Assembly: GCF_900102035.1 (NCBI RefSeq)
Contig: NZ_LT629689.1
Span: forward strand, 186,001-250,000
Length of the DNA stretch: 64,000 bases
Direction: 5' to 3'
Source of the DNA: Pseudomonas extremaustralis
GTDB taxonomy: Bacteria; Pseudomonadota; Gammaproteobacteria; Pseudomonadales; Pseudomonadaceae
The notes under the pieces were generated by a model. The model made no database searches. It saw nothing but the letters and a program-made list of their open reading frames with translations, and had not been told where the DNA came from. Below are positions 35,510 to 44,800 of the stretch, piece by piece; positions within the stretch are counted from its first letter, which is position 1, and the number at the start of each line of letters is the position of its first letter. Both the position numbers and the translations under genes were made by a program.

Positions 35510-35628
35510 ATTCAACCTGGTACCTGTTCGGTGGTGTGGCAGCGACCGTGCTTTTGTTGGCCCTGGCCTGGTGGGGATGGCAGCGTGGCGGGTTGGCGTT
35601 GATGCAGTTGGGTATGTCGATCTGTTAA
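35506..35628 (+). CDS. One-helix membrane micro-peptide (40 aa) coupled to the MFS gene
   Basis: A 40-codon frame whose ATG lies inside the MFS stop (GCATGA). The product is a short polar start ([10 protein letters not shown]), one hydrophobic helix ([15 protein letters not shown]), and a basic turn (QRGG) before a second short hydrophobic tail ending in Cys. Too short for most gene finders. The overlap and composition suggest a small subunit or stabiliser of the transporter, as known for other small membrane proteins, but no family is recognised. The alternative is a chance frame; against this, the whole gap up to the gpx ribosome site is used. Confidence 0.55.
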   Translation: MNSTWYLFGGVAATVLLLALAWWGWQRGGLALMQLGMSIC

Positions 35629-35663
35629 GTTCGATCCCTGAACTCTTTAAAGGACATTTCGAC

Positions 35664-36215
35664 ATGCAGATGCGCTGGCTTGCAGTTCCCGTGCTGATGG
35701 CGGCTTTTGGCGGCGTGGCGTTGGCCGCCGATTGCCCAGCTTTGCTCGAAGGGCAATTACCCAAGCTGCGTGCGAAGGAGTCCATCGACCTGTGCCAGCG
35801 CTTTGCCGGCAAACCGTTGGTCATCGTCAATACCGCGAGCTTCTGCGGGTTCGCGCCGCAGTTCAAAGGCCTTGAAGCCTTGTATCAACGCTACAAGGGC
35901 CAAGGGCTGGAAGTGATCGGTGTACCGTCCGATGACTTCAAGCAGGAAGCCAAGACCGGCGAGGAAACCGCCAAGGTCTGTTATGTGAATTACGGTGTGA
36001 CCTTCACCATGACCGAGCCGCAGACGGTCAAGGGGCCGGATGCCGTGCACCTGTTCAAGGTGCTGGCGGAGCAGGCCAATGCGCCGAAGTGGAATTTCTA
36101 CAAATATGTGGTGGATCGCCAGGGCAAGGTGATCGCCAGTTTCTCCAGTCTGACCAAGCCGGACAGTCCCGATTTGATCGAGGCGGTTGAGCAGGCGCTG
36201 GCATCCAAGCCCTGA
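35664..36215 (+). CDS. Periplasmic glutathione peroxidase-like protein
   Basis: A 183-residue thiol peroxidase of the glutathione peroxidase family with a Sec signal peptide ([21 protein letters not shown]). The peroxidatic cysteine is Cys61 in [20 protein letters not shown]. The usual second motif with Gln is altered ([11 protein letters not shown]), and the [14 protein letters not shown] motif supplies Trp/Asn. Export to the periplasm and an extra Cys (KVCYVNYG) suggest thioredoxin-like or disulfide-relay reduction rather than glutathione. AAAGGA upstream serves as ribosome site. Followed by a strong bidirectional terminator. Confidence 0.85.
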   Translation: MQMRWLAVPVLMAAFGGVALAADCPALLEGQLPKLRAKESIDLCQRFAGKPLVIVNTASFCGFAPQFKGLEALYQRYKGQGLEVIGVPSDDFKQEAKTGEETAKVCYVNYGVTFTMTEPQTVKGPDAVHLFKVLAEQANAPKWNFYKYVVDRQGKVIASFSSLTKPDSPDLIEAVEQALASKP

Positions 36216-36228
36216 TCGGCGGCCATTG

Positions 36229-36266
36229 AAAAGCCCCGCCTCCTTTGCAGGAGAGCGGGGCTTTTT
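36229..36266. terminator. Bidirectional terminator between gpx and fadL
   Basis: AAAAGCCCCGC (36229-36239) pairs with GCGGGGCTTTTTT (36254-36266): an 11-bp stem with A-run and T-run on opposite sides, so it can end both the peroxidase and the convergent FadL transcript. Confidence 0.9.
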
Positions 36267-36280
36267 TATACGGCTTGGGA

Positions 36281-37567
36281 TCAGAACTTGTACGTCACGC
36301 CCAGGCCGAAACCGTTGGCGCTGTTTTCGTACTTGGAGCTGTAGGAACCCAGTGCATTGGACTTATTAACTTTAACCGGCTCTTCCTTGAGGTAGGAGTA
36401 AGCCACGTCCACGGTCATGTTATCCATCACCGCGTAGCCCAGGCCAACACTGAAGATGGTCCGATCACCGGTAGGGATGCGTGGTGAACGATCGGTGTTG
36501 TTGGTTGGCGACTGGTCGAAGCTCAGACCGGTGCGCAGTACCACCTGCTTGGTGAGCTGGTAGGAAGTACCCAGGGCGTAGGCCCAGGTGTCGTGCCAGT
36601 TCTGTGGCTCAGTGATCGTGCTGACGAGGCTAGGTGCAGCTATGCCACCGCTGGCCGCTGTCACACCTTCGTTGTTGATGGTGATGTCTTTCAGGCGACT
36701 CCAGCGAGTCCAGGTCGCACCCGCATACAGCTTCCAGGCGTCGTTGAGCTCCTGGGTAACCGACAGGTCCCAGGATTCAGGCGTGTCGACTTTCAACGAT
36801 GCGTCGTAGCGGTTGTTGGCCAACACGAACGATGGGACCGTAGCCGCTTTGGTGACTTCGGTGTGGCCTTCGAGTTTGTACTTCACTTTCGAGTGGTAGG
36901 TCAGGCCAACGCGAGTGGTGTCGGTGGCTTGCACCAGAATACCGGCGTTAAAGCCCAGGGCCGTATCATCGCCTTTGACTTTGACTTTGTTGTCGCCTGC
37001 AAACCCTAACCCCGCCAGGTTTGGCTGCGACTCCAGGGTGCCGTCGATACGGTTGATCGTTGGACCAAAACCAATCGAGACCTTGTCATTGAAGGCGTAG
37101 CTGACCGTCGGCTGGAAGGTGATAACCGACACTTCGCTTTTGCTGCCAAACCCACGACCCTGGAAACCACTTTCGTAGTCGGTCTTCAGGCCGAACGGCG
37201 CGTAGACACCGAAGCCGATTGCCCACTGATCATTGAGTTTGTTGGTGTAGAAGCCGAATGGAACCCCGGTGAAAGGCACCATGTCGCCTTTGTTGCTGCC
37301 TGAAGAGCGTCCGCCAGCATCTTTGATATTGGTCGTGGCGTCGATGACTGCAACACCACCGGTAATTTGCTGACCTTCCAGGCGTGCCATACCGGCAGGG
37401 TTGCCATAAACGGTGCTTGCATTTTCGGCAGTAGAGGAGCGACCTGCGAAACCCGTCCCCATTCCAGCGACGTCTTGTTCGTTAAGGGCAAAGCCACTTG
37501 CGAAGACGTGGGAAGAGGCCATGGCAACGGCGAGGCTAAGTGTGGTCTTGAGCATTACTTTTTTCAT
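36281..37567 (-). CDS. OmpP1/FadL family outer membrane transport protein
   Basis: A 428-residue outer membrane beta-barrel for long-chain fatty acids or other hydrophobic compounds. Signal peptide MKKVMLKTTLSLAVAMASSHVFA; the mature protein begins SGFALNEQDVAGMGTGFAGR and continues ENASTVYGNPAGMARL, the N-terminal hatch with the family NPA motif. Alternating strands follow, and the last strand ends GFGLGVTYKF with the C-terminal Phe needed for barrel assembly. It stands alone between a shared terminator and an AT-richer upstream region. P. fluorescens carries several paralogues, so I give no gene symbol. Confidence 0.88.
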   Translation of the reverse strand: MKKVMLKTTLSLAVAMASSHVFASGFALNEQDVAGMGTGFAGRSSTAENASTVYGNPAGMARLEGQQITGGVAVIDATTNIKDAGGRSSGSNKGDMVPFTGVPFGFYTNKLNDQWAIGFGVYAPFGLKTDYESGFQGRGFGSKSEVSVITFQPTVSYAFNDKVSIGFGPTINRIDGTLESQPNLAGLGFAGDNKVKVKGDDTALGFNAGILVQATDTTRVGLTYHSKVKYKLEGHTEVTKAATVPSFVLANNRYDASLKVDTPESWDLSVTQELNDAWKLYAGATWTRWSRLKDITINNEGVTAASGGIAAPSLVSTITEPQNWHDTWAYALGTSYQLTKQVVLRTGLSFDQSPTNNTDRSPRIPTGDRTIFSVGLGYAVMDNMTVDVAYSYLKEEPVKVNKSNALGSYSSKYENSANGFGLGVTYKF

Positions 37568-37712
37568 TATTAGAACTCCGTGTGATCACCGCTGCGGAAA
37601 GTAACAACAAATTTGTAATCGCGCTATAGGCTGGAATGCAGGAGATAGAGCGGTTTTGTAGGACAATCCGACCAAAATCCAGGTTTTTTACCGACTCTTG
37701 CAAAGGAGTCAG

Positions 37713-38195
37713 TCAGCAAACCGCGGGAATCATGGGTGAAACACAGGTTTGCCAGGCTTGAGTGAAATCTCGCAGCCGTCCTTGTGGATGAAAACTTTCT
37801 TTCCAGATACGTGCCATGGCCAAAACATCACCGGGAGGTGGCAGGGCAGGGTTATGTTGCTCCACCAGTAACCAGGCGACGGCTGTGGCGTAACGCAGGT
37901 TGACCGTGAGTTCAAGTTGGGGCGCGCTGAGGAAGGCGTGCTGGCTGGCCAGGCCGCGTACCAGGCTGGCGCGATCCGGGTCCAGCGCCAGGTAGTCGTC
38001 CCACAGGGCGCGGTGGCGGGATTCGGTGATGCTATACAGGCCATGGCCGCGTCGGTCGTGCAGTGCGGAGCCCAGTTCCGACTGGCTCGCCGCAATCCCC
38101 AGCAGCAGGGACTCGGCGGTCTGATTGTGACGGCCCAGGTACATCAGCGTTGGCCGGATCACATAGCGACACAATTCGCTGGCAGCGATACCCAT
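37713..38195 (-). CDS. Uncharacterised protein resembling a phage muramidase-like family
   Basis: A 160-residue soluble protein. The start at 38195 has GAGG five bases upstream; the frame runs further back (to 38411) but without signal or resemblance. The order of words CRYVIRPTLMYLG, AAESLLLGIAASQSELGSAL, HGLYSITESRHRALWDDYLAL resembles, from memory, small phage proteins with …ESG…GLYQMEPATHDDIWxNYL, thought to be lysozyme-like. The catalytic-type Glu of such proteins appears as Ser/Glu variants here (SQSELG), so activity is doubtful. No phage genes are adjacent. Function unknown; possibly a domesticated phage gene. Confidence 0.6.
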   Translation of the reverse strand: MGIAASELCRYVIRPTLMYLGRHNQTAESLLLGIAASQSELGSALHDRRGHGLYSITESRHRALWDDYLALDPDRASLVRGLASQHAFLSAPQLELTVNLRYATAVAWLLVEQHNPALPPPGDVLAMARIWKESFHPQGRLRDFTQAWQTCVSPMIPAVC

Positions 38196-38423
38196 ACATG
38201 CCTCAATCCGTGAAAGTGATCGACGAGCCTGAGAAGGGTGGGGGCTTGGCAGCTGTGGATCGGATCTCAGGCTCGCCGGAAGCGGATCATGCCGCTTGAG
38301 TTGAAGTGTAGTGTCATATTTATGGTGTAAAGGTCTGTTTTTAAAACATCTTCGCCATTCAGTTATAACGGTTATATCTATTTGAGCTGAGTGCAAAAAC
38401 GCCAACGGCAAATTCCAGGCAAT

Positions 38424-38454
38424 AAAAAACCCTGTTTTTTAAACAGGGTTTTTT
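38424..38454. terminator. Bidirectional terminator
   Basis: CCCTGTTT (38430-38437) pairs with AAACAGGG (38441-38448), flanked by an A-run on the left and a T-run on the right. It serves the minus-strand 73-residue gene (read as AAACAGGG-…-T-run) and can stop plus-strand transcripts. Confidence 0.88.
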
Positions 38455-38476
38455 GTGTTTCAGCGACTCGGGTCGA

Positions 38477-38698
38477 TCAGGCAACCAGTGCCTGACGGGT
38501 ACGCTCGATCACGGCCTGCAGCGGTTCTGCGCTGGAGTATTGATCGGGGTACAGGCGTTCGCTGTGACGAGCGATGCCGTGTTCGTTGACCAGGGTGAAG
38601 CTGAAGCAGCCTTTGCGAGCGGCCATGATCAGGCAGTTCATCGGAGCAAAAGCGTTGGTGAGGGTGCGAATGGCATCCTGAGTATGGATAGCGGACAT
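38477..38698 (-). CDS. Small conserved Pseudomonas protein (73 aa)
   Basis: A 73-residue soluble protein (MSAIHTQDAIRTLTNAFAPM…, then CLIMAARKGCFSFTLVNEHG and a C-terminal helix). The middle looks like two beta-strands with a turn, flanked by helices. Two Cys residues lie 10 apart. It is followed by a strong terminator, which supports real transcription. AGGA lies ~11 bases before the start, a weak ribosome site. I believe close relatives occur across fluorescent pseudomonads, from memory; no function is known to me. Confidence 0.65.
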   Translation of the reverse strand: MSAIHTQDAIRTLTNAFAPMNCLIMAARKGCFSFTLVNEHGIARHSERLYPDQYSSAEPLQAVIERTRQALVA

Positions 38699-39141
38699 AT
38701 TATGGGTGTTCCTACAAATGACACGGTTAAGAACCGTGCAACGTTAAAACGTTCCAGTGACGTTGATCACCATTGATCGAACGAAGAACCCGACTGGAAC
38801 AAAGCAGCCAGTTTGAAGCGCTAATAAGTTAGGCGCGCTTGGGCTGGCAGGTAGGTACTTAGGAGGGCAGGCAACACGACAAGGGCAAAGGTTCTGGGCC
38901 CGGGGTGAAGATCCTGATCAATTTGCAGGTTGGTTCGGTCAGAGTATTGAGACTTCGCGACACCCTTTGCTTGTTCAAAGGCAGTGTCGTCACAAGTGAT
39001 ACCTGGAAACCATCGAGGTGGTCGGTCCCGTGTTGTTCAGGGGAGTTGTTCGACCAGAATTGACTTTCAGCTTGGTACTAACGCCGCGGATAGTAACGGA
39101 TTGAAACAGGGAAAGGAAGCGCACCTACCAAATAACTTCAG
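38699..39141. other. Intergenic region without a supported gene
   Basis: 443 bases between two minus-strand small genes. Codon patterns do not support a protein. It must contain the promoter of the 73-residue gene. I see no tRNA, strong terminator or repeat in it. A small RNA cannot be excluded. Confidence 0.4.
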
Positions 39142-39447
39142 TCAGCCGTCCAAAAAGCCTTGATAGACCAGGACTGTGATAGCCGCTGTCAGCGAGCAGC
39201 CCAGTGCATAGCTCGCCAGGGTCAGGCGCAGAGACTGGCCGGTTTCGACGACTTTCATCACATCGGCCATGTCATTGATCCGACCTTCGCCCAGTTCGAT
39301 GCACAGGCATGTGGCGGTAAAGGCTGCCGACAGCAGGATCGCGATGGCAAACAACGCGCCGTCAGGGGACGGCAGTACCGCATTGATCCCCAGGGCGATT
39401 GCGCAGATTGCCAGTAATAACACGGCGAACAACAGAATCCCTTTCAT
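39142..39447 (-). CDS. Small membrane protein (101 aa)
   Basis: A 101-residue protein with three hydrophobic helices: residues ~3-22 (ILLFAVLLLAICAIALGINAV), ~30-48 (ALFAIAILLSAAFTATCLCIE) and ~75-98 (YALGCSLTAAITVLVYQGF). A polar loop between helices 2 and 3 (GEGRINDMADVMKVVETGQS) would face the cytoplasm or periplasm. The start at 39447 exposes the first helix; the frame to 39555 adds a polar 36-residue segment with no support. Family not recognised. No operon partner. Confidence 0.6.
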   Translation of the reverse strand: MKGILLFAVLLLAICAIALGINAVLPSPDGALFAIAILLSAAFTATCLCIELGEGRINDMADVMKVVETGQSLRLTLASYALGCSLTAAITVLVYQGFLDG

Positions 39448-39903
39448 CGACCCACCACCGTTGCTCCTTGAGGCGGGCAGTGTGGCGAGCCTTTGCGCAT
39501 TTGAAAAGTCCCCGGTCTTTGCCTTCGGTAACATCGGCGAAACGTATCGGTTCAAAAAGGGTCGGCGATATAACCATCGAATCGGTACTTGTGCACATTA
39601 TGTGTGGCGTGTGTAACCCCGCTGTCACGCCCTGGGAAAAACCGTCGTTTGCCTGCAATGGAAATTTAAGTCAATGAAAAATCTGGCTTTTTTTTATTGG
39701 TGAAAAAATCGTCAGTTTGACCGCAGCCCCCATTCCATGGGGCTTTGCGCGAGTTAAAGGGGGGTTGTCCACTGAGTTATCCACAGCTTCTGTGGATTGT
39801 CCCAAGCGCTTGCTCTAGGACGGGCGTGCGGCGTTTTTTCAGCTTTACCTGTGTGAAAAAAAGAGTAGAGTGGCGCGCCCTTCGATCTGTCCCACAGTGT
39901 TTT
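39448..39903. other. Intergenic region with AT-rich patch and DnaA-box palindrome
   Basis: 456 bases between divergent genes. It includes an AT-rich stretch (39655-39720, T- and A-runs), a small hairpin AGCCCC (39725-39730)/GGGGCT (39739-39744), and the DnaA-box palindrome listed separately. No protein-coding frame is convincing here. Confidence 0.45.
39777..39799. promoter_or_regulatory. DnaA box within a short palindrome
   Basis: TTATCCACA (39777-39785) is a perfect consensus DnaA box. ATCCACAG-ctt-CTGTGGAT (39779-39797) forms a palindrome, so a second, inverted near-match (TGTGGATTG, 39791-39799) follows. It lies ~105 bases upstream of the Sel1-like gene. Function as a DnaA-regulated promoter or titration site is inference. 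Confidence 0.5.
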
Positions 39904-40227
39904 ATGAAGTTTCGCTCAGTATCACCTTCTGTTACCGACATCCCTCAGGCTGTTACCGCACCCAAGCGCTTCTCGATGAAGGTCGCCTTATGGTTGCTCG
40001 ACAGCCCGCGACTGGGCCACAACACCAACGTCAAGCATTTCGCCGGGCGCTTGCTCAAGCAGCCGGCCCGCGAAGGGGTGGTCGCCGCACAGAGTCGCCT
40101 GGGGCAATTGATGTGCCGTGAATGCGGCAACGCCCGCGACCGTCGCATCGGTCACGACTTGCTGCGCCTGGCCGCGCGCGCCGGCGACCGCCGCGCCCAG
40201 CGCGAACTCGGTCAGGTCGAAGACTGA
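39904..40227 (+). CDS. Sel1-like repeat protein
   Basis: A 107-residue basic cytoplasmic protein. The second half fits Sel1/TPR-like helical repeats: GVVAAQSRLGQLMCRECGN, then RDRRIGHDLLRLAARAGDRRAQRELG, with Ala-Gly-Asp and Ala-Gln at the expected helix positions. The first ~40 residues (…APKRFSMKVALWLLDSPRLGHN) are specific to pseudomonads. Such repeats usually make protein contacts. ATG at 39904 follows a DnaA-box-containing upstream region; rmuC starts 46 bases downstream and may be co-transcribed. Confidence 0.7.
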   Translation: MKFRSVSPSVTDIPQAVTAPKRFSMKVALWLLDSPRLGHNTNVKHFAGRLLKQPAREGVVAAQSRLGQLMCRECGNARDRRIGHDLLRLAARAGDRRAQRELGQVED

Positions 40228-40273
40228 GCTGTCCTCCAGCCCTGTGCTTGGTTAACCTTGCTGCTTTTCGGTG

Positions 40274-41782
40274 ATGGCAGAAATGGCTATGGTTTTCGAT
40301 TGGACCAGTATTGCCCTGGGCCTGGCTGGCGCTGCAGTGCCGTTATTGGCGCTGTGCTGGCAGATTCAACGGCGGCTGACCGCGCGCATGGCTGGCTGGG
40401 AGTTGCTCGAAGAGCGTTTGACCATCGCGCAACTGGCCCAGGAAGGCCTGACCGCCCAGTTGGATGCCAGTCGCGACGAGATCAGCGATCTGAGCCAGGC
40501 CAATGCTGCCAAGCAAGCCGATCTGGCTGCCGTGCGCCGTGAAGTCGAACTGCTGCAGATCGATCGCGACAACGCCCGCGACGCTGCCCATGCCTGGAAC
40601 CTCGACCGCAGCGCCAAGGAAACCGAATTACGCCGTCTCGATGCATTGTCTGCCGCCTTGCGTGCCGAGTTGCGCGAGCAACAGGAAAGCCATCAACAGC
40701 GCCTCGCCGACCTGCAGGGCTCGCGGGACGAGTTGCGTGCACAGTTCGCCGAGCTGGCCGGCAAGATCTTCGACGAGCGCGAGCAGCGGTTCGCCGAAAC
40801 CAGTCAGGAGCGCCTCGGGCAGTTGCTCGACCCGCTGAAGGAACGCATCCAGTCCTTTGAAAAACGCGTGGAAGAAAGCTATCAGAATGAAGCCCGCGAG
40901 CGCTTTTCCCTGGCCAAGGAGCTAGAGCGCCTGCAGCAATTGAACCTGCGTCTGTCGGACGAAGCCACCAACCTCACCCGCGCCCTCAAGGGGCAGAAAA
41001 CCCAGGGCAACTGGGGTGAACTGATCCTCGAACGCGTGCTGGAACATGCCGGCCTGGAGAAAGGCCGTGAGTATCAGACCCAGGTCAGCCTCAAGGGGCC
41101 GGACGGTGAGCGCTTCCAGCCGGACGTGTTGATCATGTTGCCTGGCGACAAGCAGGTAGTGGTGGATTCCAAGGTCAGCCTGACGGCTTACCAGCAGTAT
41201 GTAGCGGCGGACGATGAAGTGATCGGCCAGGCGGCCTTGAAGCAGCATGTGCTGTCCCTGCGTAATCACGTCAAAGGCTTGGCCGGCAAGGATTACAAAC
41301 GCCTGGAGGGGCTGCACAGCCTGGATTTCGTCTTGTTGTTCGTGCCGATCGAAGCGGCGTTTTCTGCGGCGTTGCAGGCCGAACCCAATCTGTTCCAGGA
41401 AGCGTTCGACCGTCATATCGTCATCGTCAGCCCTACCACGCTGCTCGCTACCTTGCGCGTGATCGATAGTCTGTGGAAGCAGGAACGCCAGAGCCAGAAC
41501 GCTCGGGAAATCGCCGAGCGCGCCGGTTGGCTGTACGACAAGTTCGTGCTGTTTATCCAGGACTTGGATGAAGTGGGTAATCGCTTACAGCAGTTGGATA
41601 AGGCATACAGCTCTGCGCGGAACAAGCTGACAGATGGACGCGGGAATCTGGTCAGTCGCACCGAACAATTGAGATTGCTCGGCGCCCGCGCCAGTAAAAG
41701 CCTGCCGGCCGATCTGCTGGAACGGGCGATGACCGATGCCGACGGCGTGGCGCACCTGCCTGAAGAACCGAGCCCGTTGTAG
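40274..41782 (+). CDS. rmuC: DNA recombination protein RmuC
   Basis: A 502-residue protein of the RmuC family, linked in E. coli to limiting recombination at inverted repeats. N-terminal membrane helix (WTSIALGLAGAAVPLLALCWQI), long coiled coil (~residues 30-200, rich in Glu, Gln, Arg, Leu), then the nuclease-like core: GNWGELILERVLEHAGLEKG, RFQPDVLIMLPGDKQVVVDSKVSL (PD-(D/E)xK-type residues), and VSPTTLLATLRVIDSLWKQE. Start at ATG 40274; a GTG one codon earlier is possible. Its stop codon TAG is part of a REP element. Confidence 0.92.
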   Translation: MAEMAMVFDWTSIALGLAGAAVPLLALCWQIQRRLTARMAGWELLEERLTIAQLAQEGLTAQLDASRDEISDLSQANAAKQADLAAVRREVELLQIDRDNARDAAHAWNLDRSAKETELRRLDALSAALRAELREQQESHQQRLADLQGSRDELRAQFAELAGKIFDEREQRFAETSQERLGQLLDPLKERIQSFEKRVEESYQNEARERFSLAKELERLQQLNLRLSDEATNLTRALKGQKTQGNWGELILERVLEHAGLEKGREYQTQVSLKGPDGERFQPDVLIMLPGDKQVVVDSKVSLTAYQQYVAADDEVIGQAALKQHVLSLRNHVKGLAGKDYKRLEGLHSLDFVLLFVPIEAAFSAALQAEPNLFQEAFDRHIVIVSPTTLLATLRVIDSLWKQERQSQNAREIAERAGWLYDKFVLFIQDLDEVGNRLQQLDKAYSSARNKLTDGRGNLVSRTEQLRLLGARASKSLPADLLERAMTDADGVAHLPEEPSPL

Positions 41783-41822
41783 GAGCGAGCTTGCTCGCGA
41801 AAAACGTCAACGATGACACGGA
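41780..41822. repeat. REP element overlapping the rmuC stop codon
   Basis: TAGGAGCGAGCTTGCTCGCG followed by AAAAACGTCAACGATGACAC is the common P. fluorescens REP with its palindrome GCGAGCTTGCTCGC. The first three bases (TAG) are the stop codon of rmuC, so the repeat defines the end of the protein. Confidence 0.8.
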
Positions 41823-41854
41823 TAACCTGGCGCAACGCGGTGTCCTGACGATCT

Positions 41855-44800
41855 TTACAGCGGCAGATGCCTGCTCAACAGCGCCCGCAGCGCCGCCGGT
41901 TTCACCGGCTTGGCCAGATAATCCAGCCCCGCCGCATGTACCTCGGCGACCATTTCCGGCCTGCCGTCGGCGCTGATCACCACCCCCGGAATCGGTTCCG
42001 CCAGTTGTGCGCGCAGCCAACCCATCAGTTCGGTGCCGGTTTCGCCGTGGTCCAGGTGGTAATCCACCAACGCAACTTGCGGGCGTATGCCATCTGCCAG
42101 CAATGCGGCGCATTGCGCCTGGTCGGTGGCGGTCCACACCTCACAGCCCCAGCGCGTCAGCAGGCTGCGCATGCCGATCAGAATGCTCTCTTCGTTATCC
42201 ACACACAGCACCTGCGCCCCGCTCAGCGGCAGGCCGGTTTCCTGTGGGGTCTTGACCTGCGCAACGGCCTGGTTGCGCGCCAGCGGCACACGCACGCTGA
42301 ACACGCTGCCCTTGCCCGGCCAGGAGCGCACGCTCAGGCGGTGGTCCAGCACGCGGCACAGACCGTCCGCGATCGCCAGGCCCAGGCCCAGGCCTTTTTC
42401 CGCACGGGTCTGGTGGCTGTCCAGGCGCTTGAACTCCTCGAAAATCACCTTCTGCTTATCCTGCGGGATACCAGGGCCGCGGTCCCACACTTCCAGGCAC
42501 AGTTCGCCTTTGCGTCGACGCACGCCAAGCAGGACCGGGCCGTCGGCATAACGGAAAGCGTTGGTCAGAAAATTCTGCATGATCCGCCGTAGCAATTTGA
42601 TGTCGCTGTCGACACGCAATCGGCTGCCACGCACGCGGAAGCGCAAACCCTGCTCCTGGGCCAGGGCCTTGAATTCGGCGCCCAGGGTGTCGAACAGCTC
42701 GTTGAGCACAAACGGCTGGCGCTGCGGATTGATCTTGCCGTTTTCCAGGCGCGAGATATCCAACAGGTCGCTGATCAGGTCTTCGGCCGAGCGCAGGGAA
42801 CTGTCCAGATGCTGCACCAGTTGCCGGGCTTCGCTGGACAGGCCGTCATTCTGGTGGGAGAGGGCGGCGGAGAACAGGCGTGCGGCGTTCAGCGGCTGCA
42901 TCAGGTCATGACTGACCGCCGCGAGGAAGCGGGTTTTCGACTGGCTGGCGGATTCGGCCACGCCTTTGGCGTCGGTGAGCGCCACGTTCAACTGCGACAG
43001 TTCATGGGTACGCTCGGCCACCCGTCGTTCCAGGCCTTCGTTCGCTTCGGTGAGCGCCTGCTCGGCTTCGCGGAACGCGGTAATGTCGGTGAAACTCATG
43101 ACAAAGCCGCCGCCGGGCATCGGGTTGCCGATCAGCTCGATCACCCGCCCATTGGGGAACAAACGCTCGGAGGTGTGCGCGCGGCCCTGGCGCATCCAGT
43201 GCAGCCGGCGCGCCACATGGACTTCGGCTTCACCCGGTCCGCACAGGCCGCGTTCGGCGTTGTAGCGAATGATGTCGGCAATCGGCCGGCCGACGCTGAT
43301 CAAGCCTTCGGGGTAGTTGAACAGCTCCAGATAGCGACGATTCCAGGCCACCAACTTGAGGGACTGGTCCACCACGCTGATGCCCTGGGTGATGTTCTCT
43401 ATGGCGCCTTGCAGCAGGGCCCGATTGAATTGCAGCACTTCGGAGGCTTCGTCGGCGATCCGTACGACGTCCTCCAACTGCATTTCCCGACCTTCAATCG
43501 CGGCCTTTACGACGGCACGGGTCGACGAGGCGCCCAGCACGCCCGCCAGCAGGCGTTCGGTATGCGCGATCCAATCGTTATCGGCGTTCTGGTTGGGGTT
43601 GAAGCCTTTGCCCTGGCGATAAGCGAAGCGGATAAAGCTCTGCTGGGCGCGTTCTTCGCCGACAAAACGGGCTGCCAGGCTGAGCAGGTCGCTGATCTGC
43701 ACCGACAACATCGAGCGAGTGCTGGCGCGTTGGCTGGTTTCCTGGCCGATGAAGCGCCCGGCCTGCCAGTGTTCGGATACCCGGGTGCGCGAAAGCATCG
43801 AGACCCAGACGAACAGCGTGAAGTTGCCCGCCAGGGAGAACACGGTGCCCAGGGTCAGTGAGGTGAGGGGCAAGCCGAGCGGGTGGGAATGCAGCCAGGT
43901 CAGGCCGGGGAAAAGGCTGAGCGACCAGCCCAGGCTTTTCGCGGTAACCGGTAGGACCAAGGTGTAGAACCACAGGAACGTGCCCGCCGCCAAACCGGCA
44001 AACACGCCGCGCCGATTCGCCTGTTTCCAATACAGCGCGCCGAGCATGGCGGGCGCCAGTTGGGTCACGGCGGCGAAGGCGATCTGGCCGATCGTCGCCA
44101 GGCTCGCGCTGGAGCCCAGCAAGCGATAGCTGACATAAGCCAGCAGCAGGATCAGCACAATGCTGACGCGACGTACCGACAGCATCCAGTGACGGAACAC
44201 TTCAAACGGCCGCTCCGCGCTGGAGCGGCGCAACAGCCAGGGCAGCAGCATGTCGTTGGAGACCATGGTCGACAACGCAATGCTTGCCACAATCACCATG
44301 CCGGTGGCGGCCGACGCCCCCCCGATGAACGCCAGCAAGGCGAGAATCGGATGGGCTTCGGCCAAGGGCAGGCTGATCACGTAGGAATCGGGCGGCACCG
44401 AACCGGGCAACAGCATTTTGCCGCCGAGGGCGATCGGTACGACAAACAACGCCGCGAGGATCAGGTACGCGGGGAAGACCCATTTGGCCACGCGCAAATC
44501 CTGGGGGTCGATGTTTTCCACCACGGTGACGTGAAACTGCCGGGGCAGGCAGATGATCGCCATCATCGCGACACAGGTCTGTACCACCATCGACGGCCAG
44601 TTGACGGTTTCTTTCCAGTATTCCTCCAGGCGTGGCGCGAGCATCGCCTGGCTGAACAGGTCGCCGAAACCGTCATAGAGGCCGTAGGTCACGAACGCGC
44701 CGACGGCGAGAAACGCGAACAGCTTGACCAGGGATTCAAAGGCAATCGCCAGCACCATGCCGCGGTGGTGTTCGGTGGCGTCGAGGTTGCGCGTACCGAA

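Noticed and set aside
38941..39120. Possible tRNA or structured RNA in the gap
   Set aside because: No acceptor, anticodon or T-loop pattern can be fitted on either strand.
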